DNA from: Jacaranda mimosifolia
Taxonomy: Eukaryota; Streptophyta; Magnoliopsida; Lamiales; Bignoniaceae
Assembly: GCA_018894105.1 (NCBI GenBank)
Contig: CM032123.1
Location: 9,859,001-9,923,000 of the forward strand
Length of the DNA: 64,000 nt
Reading direction: 5' to 3'
The first letter of the stretch is position 1; every line of letters begins with the position of its first letter. Below the pieces are notes generated by a model. It was not told where the DNA came from. It searched no databases and saw nothing but the letters and a program-made list of their open reading frames with translations. Below are positions 25,966 through 37,600 of this stretch, one piece after another. A program made the translations under genes and the position numbers.

Positions 25966-27010
25966 CCATTTGTTCTGATTTTAGGATTTTTTTTTCATCT
26001 CTAAAAAGCCAATTAAGAAGAAGAGTCCAATCTAAAAAAAAATTATATTATTTTCTTCACTTTTTCAACATATGCGATAATATCTAATTAATAAATAAAA
26101 TAAAATATTATATATCTAAAAAATACAAAAGATCAATTTAAATAAATATTAATTGCTATTTTTTATTCTCTTTGTAAGTCAACATTCATATTTTTGTTTT
26201 CCATCCCAAACAATACCTAATCAAGTTTAATACAAAATTATTAAATAAAAAATAAGAAAAATAATGCATTTTAGTATACATTTCTTGATGGATCCGTAAT
26301 ATTTAATTTTCTAACAATTTAACAAGATAGAAGAAATGGCAAAAATAACAAATAAAGACTTATTTATCTAGTTTACATTAATATTTCCTTGAATTATAGA
26401 TTTTTATCATACATTTTCATATGTATTTTAATTTTCTTATACAATTTTTCCATCTATATTTTTCATATAATATGTAAATAAGTTTTTTATTTTCTTTTTC
26501 TTATTTACTTTACATTTTTAATATTTATAAATTTAATGTCTATAAAAATAAAGAAAAATTATACAAGCATGAGTTAGGAATGGAACGGTTAAGCTCATAT
26601 TTTTTAAAATGAGTATTCCCGTCTCTAAATTATACTAAGTTTGAATTTATGAATAAATTTAGAATACTCATCATTTTAATTTTATTGCTTAATTAATTAC
26701 AACTTTATTATTTATCAATCGTAGTGTTATGCAATCATGGCATGCACTAGTTTCACTCTCTTAGTAAATTCAATTCCAAACATCTTAATTATATAAGTTA
26801 ATAATGCCACACTAGTAATTTGGCACATTCAATGGATGTATTAAAATTTCTATAGTATTTTTTATATAATAATAACATTTATTTATTTTTTATATAATGT
26901 AAAATATATTTTTATAAACTGTAGTTATTATATAACTTCTAGCTATTAGAATTAAAAGAAAGGAATGGGGGCATTTTAGGCAAATCATTTGAAAACAAAC
27001 CAAAAATATG
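25044..27010. other. 5' leader and upstream flank of the symplekin-type gene; A+T-rich
   Basis: About 140 bp of moderately G+C-rich sequence upstream of the ATG (25044-25180) is the likely 5' untranslated leader. Beyond it the DNA is very A+T-rich, with a (CA)n run at 25933-25954 and a GA-rich tract near 25780-25800. I cannot point to a reliable TATA box or transcription start. Confidence 0.5.
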
Positions 27011-27020
27011 AATAAGTGTC

Positions 27021-27180
27021 TTATTAAGAGTTAATTAGAAAAAAATTCCTCAACCTACTTTTAATTTAGTGTTTAGTCCCCATTTAAATATTTACATACT
27101 AAACTCCCCACTTTTTCACAAAAGTTAGGAATCACTCCCCATATCTTTTAGAAAGACTTGTATACCCTTGCAGCTGGAAA
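27021..27180 (+). repeat. Left inverted terminal region of the large MULE
   Basis: Contains AGTCCCCATTT near 27074 and GGAATCACTCCCCAT near 27128, matching the order of AGTCCCCACTT and AGATCACTCCCCACT in the right end read on the minus strand. The spacers are diverged. Confidence 0.65.
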
Positions 27181-27728
27181 AAACAACAAAAATACTTGGA
27201 AAATGCGTTATCTCTTAAGAAGAACGCTTTCTTTTTTTATATTTTTGCCTGAAATCGACTTCTCTAAGCGCCAAAACAAAAGGGCACGAAACCGTTCCTC
27301 TGCCACTGATGCGAGAAGAAGGAGAAGAAGTTAAAACAAAAAAAACAGCAACAAAATTTCTGCCATTTTTCTGTGACAATGGAAGGAAAAACAACGACAA
27401 GAATAAGCAAAGTACAAAAAGAAGTGACGAAAAGGAACAAAGGTATGTTTTCTGCATTTGAAACTTCAAATGTCCATGGTTTTTCAGTGTTACACTGATT
27501 TGTTGTCTATTTTCTCATGTTTAGGATTTTTTTTCATTTTTTAGTCATTAAACACTTGAACCCATTTGATATATATATGATTTCTGTTGTGAGATGAGAA
27601 GTTCTGATTTGTACTTGAAGGTCATGAAAGTTGCACTTCACCTTTTAGGGCTTTATACTTATTTTTAACTAAAATTATATGGTGATATTATATTATAAAA
27701 CTATCTGAATGTGGTATGTGTTATCTGT

Positions 27729-29160
27729 AGTACAGAACATCGAAGCATGCAGTACACATCAGCAAAAGTGTAGTATATAATCTGGGTAACATAGAAACAA
27801 ATGTAGTATAAAACATTCAAACTGGCAGTACACTTTAGGCATAAGTGTAGTATAAAGCATTCAAACTTGCAGTACACATTAAGGAAAAGATAGTATATAA
27901 TCTGTATAACTGCAGTACATTTTAGGGGCATCTGGAGTACACTTTAGGCAAAAGCGTAGTATAAAATCTCTGTAGGTGCAGTATATTTTAGAAGCAAATG
28001 TAGTATAAAACATTCAAATTGGCAGTACACTTTAGACATATGTGTAGTATAAAGCATTCAAACTTGCAGTACAGATTAGGAAAAATATAGTATATAATCT
28101 GCATAGCTGCAGAACGTTTTAGGGCATTTGGAGTACACTTTAGGCAAAAGTGTAGCATAAAATCTCTGTAGGTGGTATAAAACATTCAAATTGACAGTAC
28201 ACTTTAGACGTAGTGTAGTATATAATGTATGTTGCTGCAGTACATTTTAGAAACAAATGTATGTAGTATAAAGCATTCAACCTTGCAGCATACATTTGGC
28301 AAAATGTAGTATATAATATAAATAGCTACAGTACATTTTAGAAGCATCTGGAGTACATTTTAGGCAAAAGTATAGTATAAAATCTCTGTAGGTGCAGTAC
28401 ATTTTAGAAGCAAATGTAGTATAAAACATTCAAACTGGCAGTACACTTTAGGCATATGTGTAGTATAAAGCATTCAAACTTGTAGTACACATTAGGAAAA
28501 AGGTAGTATATAATCTGCATAGCTACAGTACATTTTAGGGCATTTGGAGTACCCTTTTGGCAAAACTGTAGCATAAAATCTCTGTAGGTGCAGTACATTT
28601 TAAGAACAAATGTAGTATAAAACATTCAAACTGATAGTACACTTTAGTCATAAGTGTAGTAAATAATATGTATTACTGTAGTGCATTTTAGAAACAAATG
28701 TATGTAGTATTTAGCATTCAAGCTTGCAGTATACATTAGGCAAAAGGTAGTATATAATCTGAATAGCTGCAGTACATTTTAGAAGCATTGGAGTACACTT
28801 TAGGCAAAAGTGTAGTATAAAATCTTTGTAGGTGCAGTACATTTTAGAAACAAATGTAGTATAAAATATTCAAACTGGCAGTACACTTTAGGCATAACTA
28901 TATGCAGTACATTTTAGAAGCATCTTAGTACATAAACATTCAAGCCTGCATTATACATTAACTGAAAATGTAATATATAATCTTTGTATCTGCAGTACAT
29001 TTTAGAAGCAACTAAAGTATAAAACCTTTAAGCATGCAGTATACATTAAATGGAACTCTAGTATATAATCTGTGTATCTGCATTACATTTTAGAAGCAAC
29101 TGTAATATAAAAAATTCAAGCATGAAGTATAGAATAACTGAAAGTGTAGTACACTCTATC
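27729..29160. repeat. Array A: 22-bp periodic AGTA(C/T)A units in intron 1 of the ULP1 gene
   Basis: Consecutive units start AGTAC or AGTAT almost exactly every 22 bp (for example AGTATAAAACATTCAAACTG, then AGTACACTTTAGGCATAAGT). Nine units (one of 21 bp) make a higher-order period of 197 bp, seen between 27801 and 27998 and, with one unit change, between 28414 and 28610. The array fills the intron between 27442 and 29213. Confidence 0.9.
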
Positions 29161-30854
29161 TAAAAGGGTTAGTTTATTATCTGTTTATATACTCTTTTTT
29201 TTCTCATTGCAGCAAAGCCAAAATATTATGAGGTATGTTCTCGTTGCTCCCCCCAATATTTTCAGAGTAAGTTGGAGCTTGTGAAGTCCAAGATGGGGTC
29301 CAAATATTTTGATGCATTGAAGAAGACCCCTTTCTATATATACATGGATATGCCTAAGTTAAGTTCAAGCTTCATTCGGCTTGAAGCTATAGTTAAGAGG
29401 TTTTATCGAAAAAAGCTCTCATTTCATTTTGTGGAGGGGGTTGAGGTTCCTTTTTCTGCAGCTGAATTTTCAATGGTTTTAGGGTTGCCACACGTGGGGC
29501 AATCTATTGATATAACATTGAAGATGAAGTTTTCAACCTTTGACAGCCTTTTTTCTGGAAAGCTGCAGAATATAACTAGATCTAAAATAGCAAAAAAACT
29601 TGAGGAGTATGTGTATAAGGATAGTGTAGAGGACTTGAATAAATTTTGTAGGTTGTACATAGTTTTTGTTTTTAATTGTATTCTGTTTCCAACATCTATT
29701 ATTGGACTCCACGATTTCTCCTACCATACTTGGACAATTTGTCTAGAGTTGGTCTGTATGCATGGGGCATAGCTGCATACAGTTTTATTGTGCAAGATAT
29801 GAAGAACCATTTAGGAATAGGTGGAGAAAGAAGAAAGAAGTACATTACTAGGTGTACAGTCGGCTTGATGGTAAGTGTTTGCTTCATTTTTCTAATGACA
29901 TTGATTATATTTATATTCAAGTGAGTATAATTTTTCAATTTATGAATGACAGGCATGGGTTTATGAACGCATCCCGTCACTGGCTTCACCAGTGAGTTTG
30001 TTTGAGTTTCCACGCTTTTACCGGTGGAAGGATAGCAAACTCCCACAAAAATGTGGAGCAGGCAGAGAATAATTGTAATAATTCATTATTTATTTTTTGT
30101 ATAATAATTTGAATTTGATAATTATTTCCATTATAATAGGTTGTAGCCCTCAACCCTGCTCCAGATGAGTTAGAATTGGCATATTTGATCAAGAAATTAG
30201 AGGCTGCCAGTACTGCCATCAGTGAAGTCCATGTTTGTGATCATACAATATATGAAGCAATTATTGCAGCAAAAGGTGAAGAAATTAAATCATGAAAGAA
30301 AAAATTACTTCATTCGAATACATGGCAATGAAGGAGCAGGGTGATAAGGAGCATCTAACTGATGAAGAGACTGATGGGGTGGAGCTTGAGAAGGAAATTG
30401 GTGAGTATGTGCATGAAGGGGAACTTGACTTGGTACATGATGCACAGAAAGAAGGGGATGATTCTGAAGACATGTTGGATGAAGAAAGTCGAACCAAACA
30501 ATGTCATGATCATTTAGATTCCCCCTTACCTTTGAAGACAGAACATTATATACCAATTCAAGCGGCTTAGTTCAAGGAATCTGAGATTGAAGTGGCAAAT
30601 GCCATGTCCTCGATTGTGACAAATGTGCACAATCGAGGAGACAGGAAGCCAAAACAGAAATCTCCAGATTTTGTCAGCCCCCCGAGCACCACATCAGCCA
30701 AAAGAGGAAGACAAGTGACAAAGACCTATCGTGCTCGTCCTCGTGCACGAAAAAACAAAGAACAAGAAGAGAGGAATGTGTTGTACACTACTTAATGTTT
30801 TATTTTTTTGCTACTTGCATTTCATTTGTAAACTGTCTGTTTGTAATAAATGTT

Positions 30855-31500
30855 ATGATATCTTATACTTGATTGGTTGATATTTGCACTTAATGGATGA
30901 TGTCTTATACTTCATGTTGGTGATACTTGCACTTATGTGATGATCTTTTCTATTTAAATAGTTGACACTTTATACCTATTGTGCTTGAGTTTTGTACTCC
31001 ATGTTGGTGATATCTGTACTTCTGTGCTTTATACTTTATACCAAATGTGCTGGAGTTTTGTACACCATGTTGGTGATATCTGTACTTCAAGTGCTGATCT
31101 TTTCTACCTCAATAGTTGACACTTTATACCTAATGTGCTTAATTTTTGTACTCCATGTTGGTGATATCTGTACTTCAAGTTCTGATCTTTTCTACCTCAA
31201 TAGTTGACACTTTATATCTAATGTGCTTGAGTTTTGTACACCATGTTGGTGATATCTGTACTTCAAGTACTGATCTTTTCTACTTCAATAGTTGACACTT
31301 TATACCTAATGTGCTTGAGTTTTGTACACCATATTGGTCATGTCTGTACTTCATGTGCTTATCTTTTCTACTTCAACAGTTGACACTTTATACCTAATGT
31401 GCTTAATTTTTGTACTCCATGTTGGTGATATCTGTACTTCATGTGCTTATATTTTCTACTTCAATAGTTGATACTTTGTACCTATGTGCTGTGTTTTGTA
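30855..31500. repeat. Array B: 88-bp repeat built of four 22-bp units
   Basis: The block beginning GAGTTTTGTAC/AATTTTTGTAC recurs at 31053, 31141, 31229, 31317 and 31405, exactly 88 bp apart. Inside each block, TGTAC, TGTAC, TCTAC and TATAC fall 22 bp apart. It lies in an intron of the ULP1 gene and runs up to the acceptor at 31513. Confidence 0.92.
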
Positions 31501-31513
31501 CCCCATGTGGCAG

Positions 31514-31577
31514 ATGAACCAATCCAGGTGGCAGATGAACCACTCCAGGTGGCAGATGAACCAACCATCCCAAAGAC
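31514..31577 (+). repeat. 21-bp coding triplication (VADEPIQ-like) in the ULP1 gene
   Basis: GTGGCAGATGAACCA recurs every 21 bp three times from about 31508, keeping frame and encoding a repeated V-A-D-E-P motif at the start of an exon directly after array B. Confidence 0.8.
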
Positions 31578-32689
31578 TGAAGTGGCCGATCCCTATAAAA
31601 GAAGGACTGATTATAGAGATCTTGCTCTTATTCTAGTAGAAGAGCGAGAAGTCATCGACAACTTTATCAGAAGAGATAATTTGAGGTAACAAAATTTGCT
31701 TATTATTTTTCTATTGGATAAATTGGTATCTGAACTAACAATTAACAATTGTGTAAGGTGACTGTATGGAAATGAGCAAGACAATTTCTGGATGAACAAA
31801 ATTTTTGTGAGCTCTTATTTGGAGGAGAACTTACCGGTGACATAGTGGACTGTTACATGTCGATATTATGTAGCCCATCTTTCAGGAAGAAGTGTCACCA
31901 CAAGGTGTGGTTTACGTCCTCAATAGCGCAGGTATGTGGTAGTTTCCTAACTTACTTTAGTTCACGGTGACAAATGAGTCTAACCATTAGTTTTATACTT
32001 CATAGGCTGATATATTAGACCGACTAGAGGAACGCAACATCAAGGATATTACAAATGAAGAATTTGTGGAGTTGAAGCTTAAACTGAACAACTTTACCTG
32101 TACAGACTTGGAAGAGCTCACGGTGGATGTTTTAAACCAGTGTCGTTACATAATCCTACCAATTTGCCGGTGCCAGCACTGGTTCTTGGTTGTCCTCAAC
32201 ACCTCGACTCGTTCTTTCTTATACATGAATTCAATAATGGCCACTAGATACAAACCGATAGCTATTGCCATTGTAAGTTTGCTTTCTTTCCCTATTATTT
32301 CTTCATAAATTAAGGAGTCAACAACTGATCAATATTTTTGTAGGCTTCATTCTATTCTCGGTACATGAAGCTTTCATTGGGGAGTTGTGTGGATGAACAG
32401 ATATAGCCGAGAAAAGGCAGGCAGCAAGTGGGTACAGTGGATTGTGGTGTCTTTGTATGCCTTTGGGTAGAATGTTTTGCTAGAGACACCCCCGAGTTCT
32501 GGAGGGATGCTAGATCAATTGAAATTGATAAATATAGTGCGAAAATGGCATATACAATATTAAGTCATGAAAATGCCAGGATTTGAATCACTTGTATGTA
32601 AACACATGTGTAAATTGAAGCATAATTTGTTTATAATATTATTTTGTATGTAAGTGTAATTTTTCATTAATTATTTATAACTTAAATTC

Positions 32690-33775
32690 AATTGAAACTG
32701 GGCAGGGAATTTGAATACAATTCAGGGAAAATGAGGTACAAACCTGGAACAAAGAAAGTATAAAATGTGTGTCGCTGAAGAACACTTAAATTCAATTGAA
32801 ACAAGGCGGGGATCTTGAGTACAATTCACGAGAAACAAAGTACAAATTCAGATAAACAGAGTATAAAATGTGCTTCGTTGAAGTACACTTCAATTCAATT
32901 GAAACTGGGCAGGAAATTTGAATACAATTCAGGGGAAATGAGGTACAAACCCGGAACAAAGAAAGTATAAAATATGTGTCGCTGAAGAACACTTAAATTC
33001 AATTGAAACAAGGCGGGGATCTTGAGTACAATTCACGAGAAATAAAGTACAAATTCAGATAAACAGAGTATAAAATGTGCTTTGTTGAAGTACACTTCAA
33101 TTCAATTGAAACTGGGCTACAGATTTGAGTGCATTTTGAGGGCAATGAGGTACAAACCCGGAACAAAGAAAGTATAAAATGTGTGTTGCTGAAGAACACT
33201 TAAATTCTATTGAAATAAGGCGGGGATCTTGAGTACAATTCACGGGAAACAAAGTACAAGATAAACAGAGTATAAAATGTGCTTCGTTGAAGTACACTTC
33301 AATTCAATTGAAACTGGGCTGCAGATTTGAGTGCATTTTGAGGGCAATGAGGTACAAACCCGGAACAAAGAAAGTATAAAATGTGTGTCGCTGAAGAACA
33401 CTTAAATTCAATTGAAACAAGGCGGGGATCTTGAGTACAATTCACGGGAAACAAAGTACAAATTCAGATAAACATAGTATAAAATGTGCTTCGTTGAAGT
33501 ACACTTCAATTCAATTGAAACTGGGCTGCAGATTTGAGTGCATTTTGAGGGCAATGAGATACAAACCTGGAACAAAGAAAGTATAAAATGTGTGTCGTTG
33601 AAGAACACTTAAATTCAATTGAAACAAGGCGGGGATCTTGAGTACAATTCACGGGAAACAAAAGTACAAATAAGGGGAACGAAATACAAATGAAGTACAA
33701 TTCTGGAGATATGAAGTACAAAATCGGACAATCCAAATATAAGATTTGTTTTCTTGAAGTACACTTATTCAAATT
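32690..33775. repeat. Array C: 207-bp higher-order repeat with AGTAC/AGTAT anchors
   Basis: GATCTTGAGTACAATTCACG recurs at 32811, 33018, 33225, 33427 and 33634 (spacing 207, 207, 202, 207). Within each period the anchors AGTACA, AGTATA, GGTACA and so on are mostly 21-22 bp apart, with two 39-bp spacers. It lies directly downstream of the ULP1 stop. Confidence 0.92.
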
Positions 33776-34127
33776 GAATAATTATTCTCCAATAATTGTA
33801 ATGATGGGCATTTACAATAATTTGAGATTGTCGGATCTGGTGAAGTACGAATTTGTACGGATGATAGGGTGGATAGCATCGTCAAATTCTCATTTCGTTA
33901 CATCTTTGAAAGCATAAGTATTCTTTCATTACTGCGATTGATAACATTCATTCGTTGAACACTAGTGATTAACAACTTAAAATTTTTAATATTATTTTAT
34001 TCATATGATAAACATTGGACACATACTTCAATAGTTTGGTTATTAATTACCAAGAATTAAAAATCAAATCTTTGAACAAATTTCAATTCAAAAATATTAG
34101 TAAAAATACCAAGATATTAAGTACAAA
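33776..34127. other. Non-repetitive spacer between arrays C and D
   Basis: About 350 bp between the ends of the two facing genes. It still has scattered GTAC motifs, but no periodicity or coding signal that I can support. Confidence 0.5.
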
Positions 34128-34688
34128 ATTGTCCAAGTGAGGCGCAAATGCGAAGAAATCAAGTACAATTATCCCGTATTGAGGTACAAAAGTTAACTAT
34201 GTCTTGGACAACATGCAAGAATGCTAATTTCACGCTAAATCACCTGCTTCATTGCCCAAGTGAGGCGCAAATGCGAAGAAATCAAGTACAATTATCCCGT
34301 ATTGAGGTACAAAAGTTAACTATGTTTCGGACAACATGCAAGAATGCTAATTTCACGCTAAATCACCTGCTTCATTGCCCAAGTGAGGCGCAAATGCGAA
34401 GAAATCAAGTACAATTATCCCGTATTGAGGTACAAAAGTTAACTATGTCTCGGACAACATGCAAGAATGCTAATTTCTTGCTAAATCACTTGCTTCATTG
34501 CCCAAGTAAGGCGCAAATGCGAAGAAATCGAGTACAATTATCCCGTATTGAGGTACACTAGTTAACTATGTCTCGGACAACATGCAAGAATGCTAATTCC
34601 ACGCTAAATCACCTGCTTCATTGCCCAAGTGAGGCGCAAATGTGAAGAGATCAAGTACAATTATCCCGTAGTGAGGTACAAAAGTTAA
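34128..34688. repeat. Array D: 123-bp tandem repeat, 4.5 copies
   Basis: GGCGCAAATGCGAAGAAATC starts at 34141, 34264, 34387, 34510 and 34633 (the last copies with one or two changes), exactly 123 bp apart. Each copy holds AAGTACAATTATCCC and GAGGTACA. Since 123 is divisible by three, a plus-strand frame stays open across copies (34148-34561, 41-residue repeats), but I read this as a by-product. It abuts the transposase stop. Confidence 0.93.
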
Positions 34689-37600
34689 CTAGTTTACTGA
34701 TTCTTTACAAGTTCGACGATTATGCCCTGTTCTACCACACATTTTACACTTAATTACACGTTTCTCAATCTATGATGGAATCCTCTGTGTCCTTCTACGC
34801 CCAAGCTGAGATTGACAATCAGGTGCATAAATGGCTTCATCATCATATACAGGGAACATTTGCATATCAAACGTAGGAATAGGGTTTATAACTGCTTGGT
34901 ATGCTTGTTGATACATCTCAACTCGGTAGTATTGATCGGTGAAGTCATACGGTGAAAGTGACTTTGACTCAATACAAGCACAAGCATGTCTGCATGGTAT
35001 TTTATCAATCTGTCATGCTCCACACGAACAAACTCCGCTCTGTAAATCTACAGCATACGATTTATCTTGCTCAATCACCTCAAAGCTCCAACTGCTAGAC
35101 ATGACAACTTTTAAGTTACGAGAACGCATATGATTGATTGCCAACTTCTTCTCTTGCTTGGGACATAATTGACCAACCATCTTATGAGATTATTCTCGTC
35201 TATTATGCATCATAACCATTATTTGCATGCGTATGTGATCAACCATGGCTGCAATTGGCATAAATCGGGCTGGTTTAACCCAATTATTCCAATTTTCTGC
35301 TAGATTATTGTTTATTACCCCCCATTGATCTCCACTGAATAAGGAATTTACCCAACATGGTGGGTCAGACTGCATAATAAAGTCTCTGGAAAGCGGCATT
35401 GACTCCAACATGGTGTCTATATATCAGGTATACTCCTGCCTTGTAGGCGCATATGCAACTTTCATAAAAACAGAACACCAATGTTTCTTGTTATGTAGAG
35501 GGTACTTCCTTAATACCTGAATTTAAAATAATAGAACAGTAATGTACTTAATGTTATGAAGTAGAGTTTATTTCACATAATTGTCTCACAAACAAAGATA
35601 GAGTACACTTACTTGTTTCTTAAAGTTATCCACTAAATGTCTCAAGCAATATGCATGGTGGCTACCGGGAAATATCATGGAGAGGGCCTTAAGAAGACCT
35701 GAATGTCGATCGGAGAAGAAAGTAAACCTTGATAAGCCAGGCAGATATTCAGAATCTAAGACACTTCTCAGCTTAAAGCAGAACTACTCCCAATTAATAT
35801 CATTTTCAGAGTCAACAACTGCATATGCTATCATGAATAAGTCATCATTAGCATCCTTACTGATAACGCTGAGTAAGACTCCTTTGTATTTATTTTTAAT
35901 ATGGGTGTCGTCCAAGAATATCAATGGCCTGCATCCCCTGAGAAAACTAAGAAGGCAGGCACTAAAACATATAAATAGCCAACAAAAATAAAATTTTTAA
36001 CTGATTGGGTCAATCTCACAGTCTGCAATACTTCCAGGGTTTGTCATATTCACAGCATCACAGTACCACCTCAACTTATCATAAGATCCCTTCTCAGCTC
36101 CATGGATGTCATGCATAGCTAATTCCTTACCATCCATGCTTTATGGTACCTAAGTTCCACACCGTATTCTCTATAAATATCTTTCAGTATGATAGAGGGC
36201 CGATAACATGGCTCTGATCTCAATTTATCCTTCACTACATTAGCAACCCAAGCGGAATCGGCTTTAGGATGTCCCCTTGTCCGAAGATTAGCCTCACCAC
36301 ATGTGTGCTCTAGATTGCATTTTCGAATGCCAAATAATTTATCAGCTCCATGCCTTGATGCATAGATTCTCCATTTGCAATTTTCATCACTGCAAACGAC
36401 TATGATTTTTTTGCTATCATTTTTCTTGTATTTAAACGACCGCAAAGTAGACACTGCATAATTCTTAAGCATAATTCTGAACTCCTCAGCATCCTTGAAT
36501 GTTTGACCCTCTCCATATATGCAATTCCTCTATGCATCAATTGAGTTGCTAATTAAAGCCAATTCATTGTGCGATGCATTGGTCGAACCAATTTCCTCCT
36601 CGACTGCATCCCTTGATGTTGACAAATGAAGTACAATTTTAGGTAAAATAAAGTAGAATATGTAGAATAATTCAGCATTGTGGTATAATTTCAAATAAAC
36701 GAAGTACAATTTCAAAACAATAGAAGTATACAATGCAGCAATTGCAGTACACTTTTTTGGATAATTCATTAGTATAACGCTTGAAAATTAATTAAGAGAT
36801 TCAGAAAATTGAAGTACAAGCTAAAATAAAATGAAGTACAATTTAAGAACACCTGAAGTACAAAACTTCAATTAAAAGAGTACAGATTTAGATAAAATGA
36901 TGTATAAAATGAAGTATAATTTTAAGAAATAGAAGTAAAAGAAGTGAAGTACAATTTGAGAAGACCTGAAGTATAGAACTTCATTGAAAAGAATACAGAT
37001 TTAGGTTAAATTATGTAAAAACTGAAGTATAATTTCAAAAAATCTAAGGTCAATTTTATATAAAGTGAAGTACAATATAAGAACACTTGAAGTACAATTT
37101 GGGAATACCTGAAGTATAGAACTTCAATGACAAGAGTACAGATTTAAATAAAATGATGTATAAAATGAAGTATAATTTTAAAAAACAGAAGTACAATTTT
37201 TGATTAAGTGAAGAACAATTTCTGAACACTTAAAGTATAAAACCTTAGCAATTTCAGTACAAATTGGATAATTTATTAGTAGAAAACATGAAAGTCCAAT
37301 AGTAGATTCAGATAATTGAAGTACAAGTTTATATAAAATGACGTACAATTTAGGACACTTGAAGTATAGAACTTCAATGAAAAGAGTATAGGTTTCTATA
37401 AAATGAAGTACAAAAGAAAATATAATTTCAGAAAATAAATGTACAATTTTAGATAAAGTGAAGTACAATTTCAAACTCTTGAAGTATAAAGCCCTATCAA
37501 TTGCAATGTATTTTGGATAATTGATAAATATAACCCTTAAAATATAGACCTTCAATAAATAAGTAAAGATTTTATAAAATAAAGTATAATCTCAAAAAAT

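Larger units (their letters stand above)
27379..32586 (+). pseudogene. DUF1985-like / ULP1 (C48) cysteine protease gene of the MULE, lesioned
   Basis: Likely exons are 27379-27442 (ATG, Lys-rich start, donor AAAG/GTATG), 29213-29870, 29953-about 30063, 30140-about 30777, 31514-31685, 31758-31931, 32006-32272 and 32344-32586 (TGA). Exon 2 has a DUF1985-like fold signature: a YRKKLSFHFVEG strand, then PFSAAEFSMVLGLPHVG. The last exons form a ULP1 protease, with the catalytic His in CRCQHWFLVVLN, the third-residue site in YMNS, and Gln plus Cys in QVGTVDCGVFVC. ULP1 enzymes cut SUMO from proteins; in MULEs the role is unknown. Lesions: a frameshift near 29690-29700, stops after 30060 and at about 30293, a TGA near 31759 and TAG at 32404 before the catalytic Cys. 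The catalytic Asp appears as Asn. Confidence 0.8.

Noticed and set aside
27701..28625. Minus-strand ORFs rich in Cys, Tyr and Phe
   Set aside because: They are translations of array A repeats inside an intron, not genes.
27729..29160. CRISPR-like array of repeats and spacers
   Set aside because: Repeat and spacer are not separable, units vary throughout, and the context is an intron of a eukaryotic transposon.
32792..33772. Repeated ~66-codon minus-strand ORFs
   Set aside because: Translations of array C (207-bp period is a multiple of three), so similar frames recur without meaning.
34148..34561. 137-residue repeat protein encoded on the plus strand
   Set aside because: Its open frame follows from a 123-bp period in non-coding array D; kept only as a low-interest observation.
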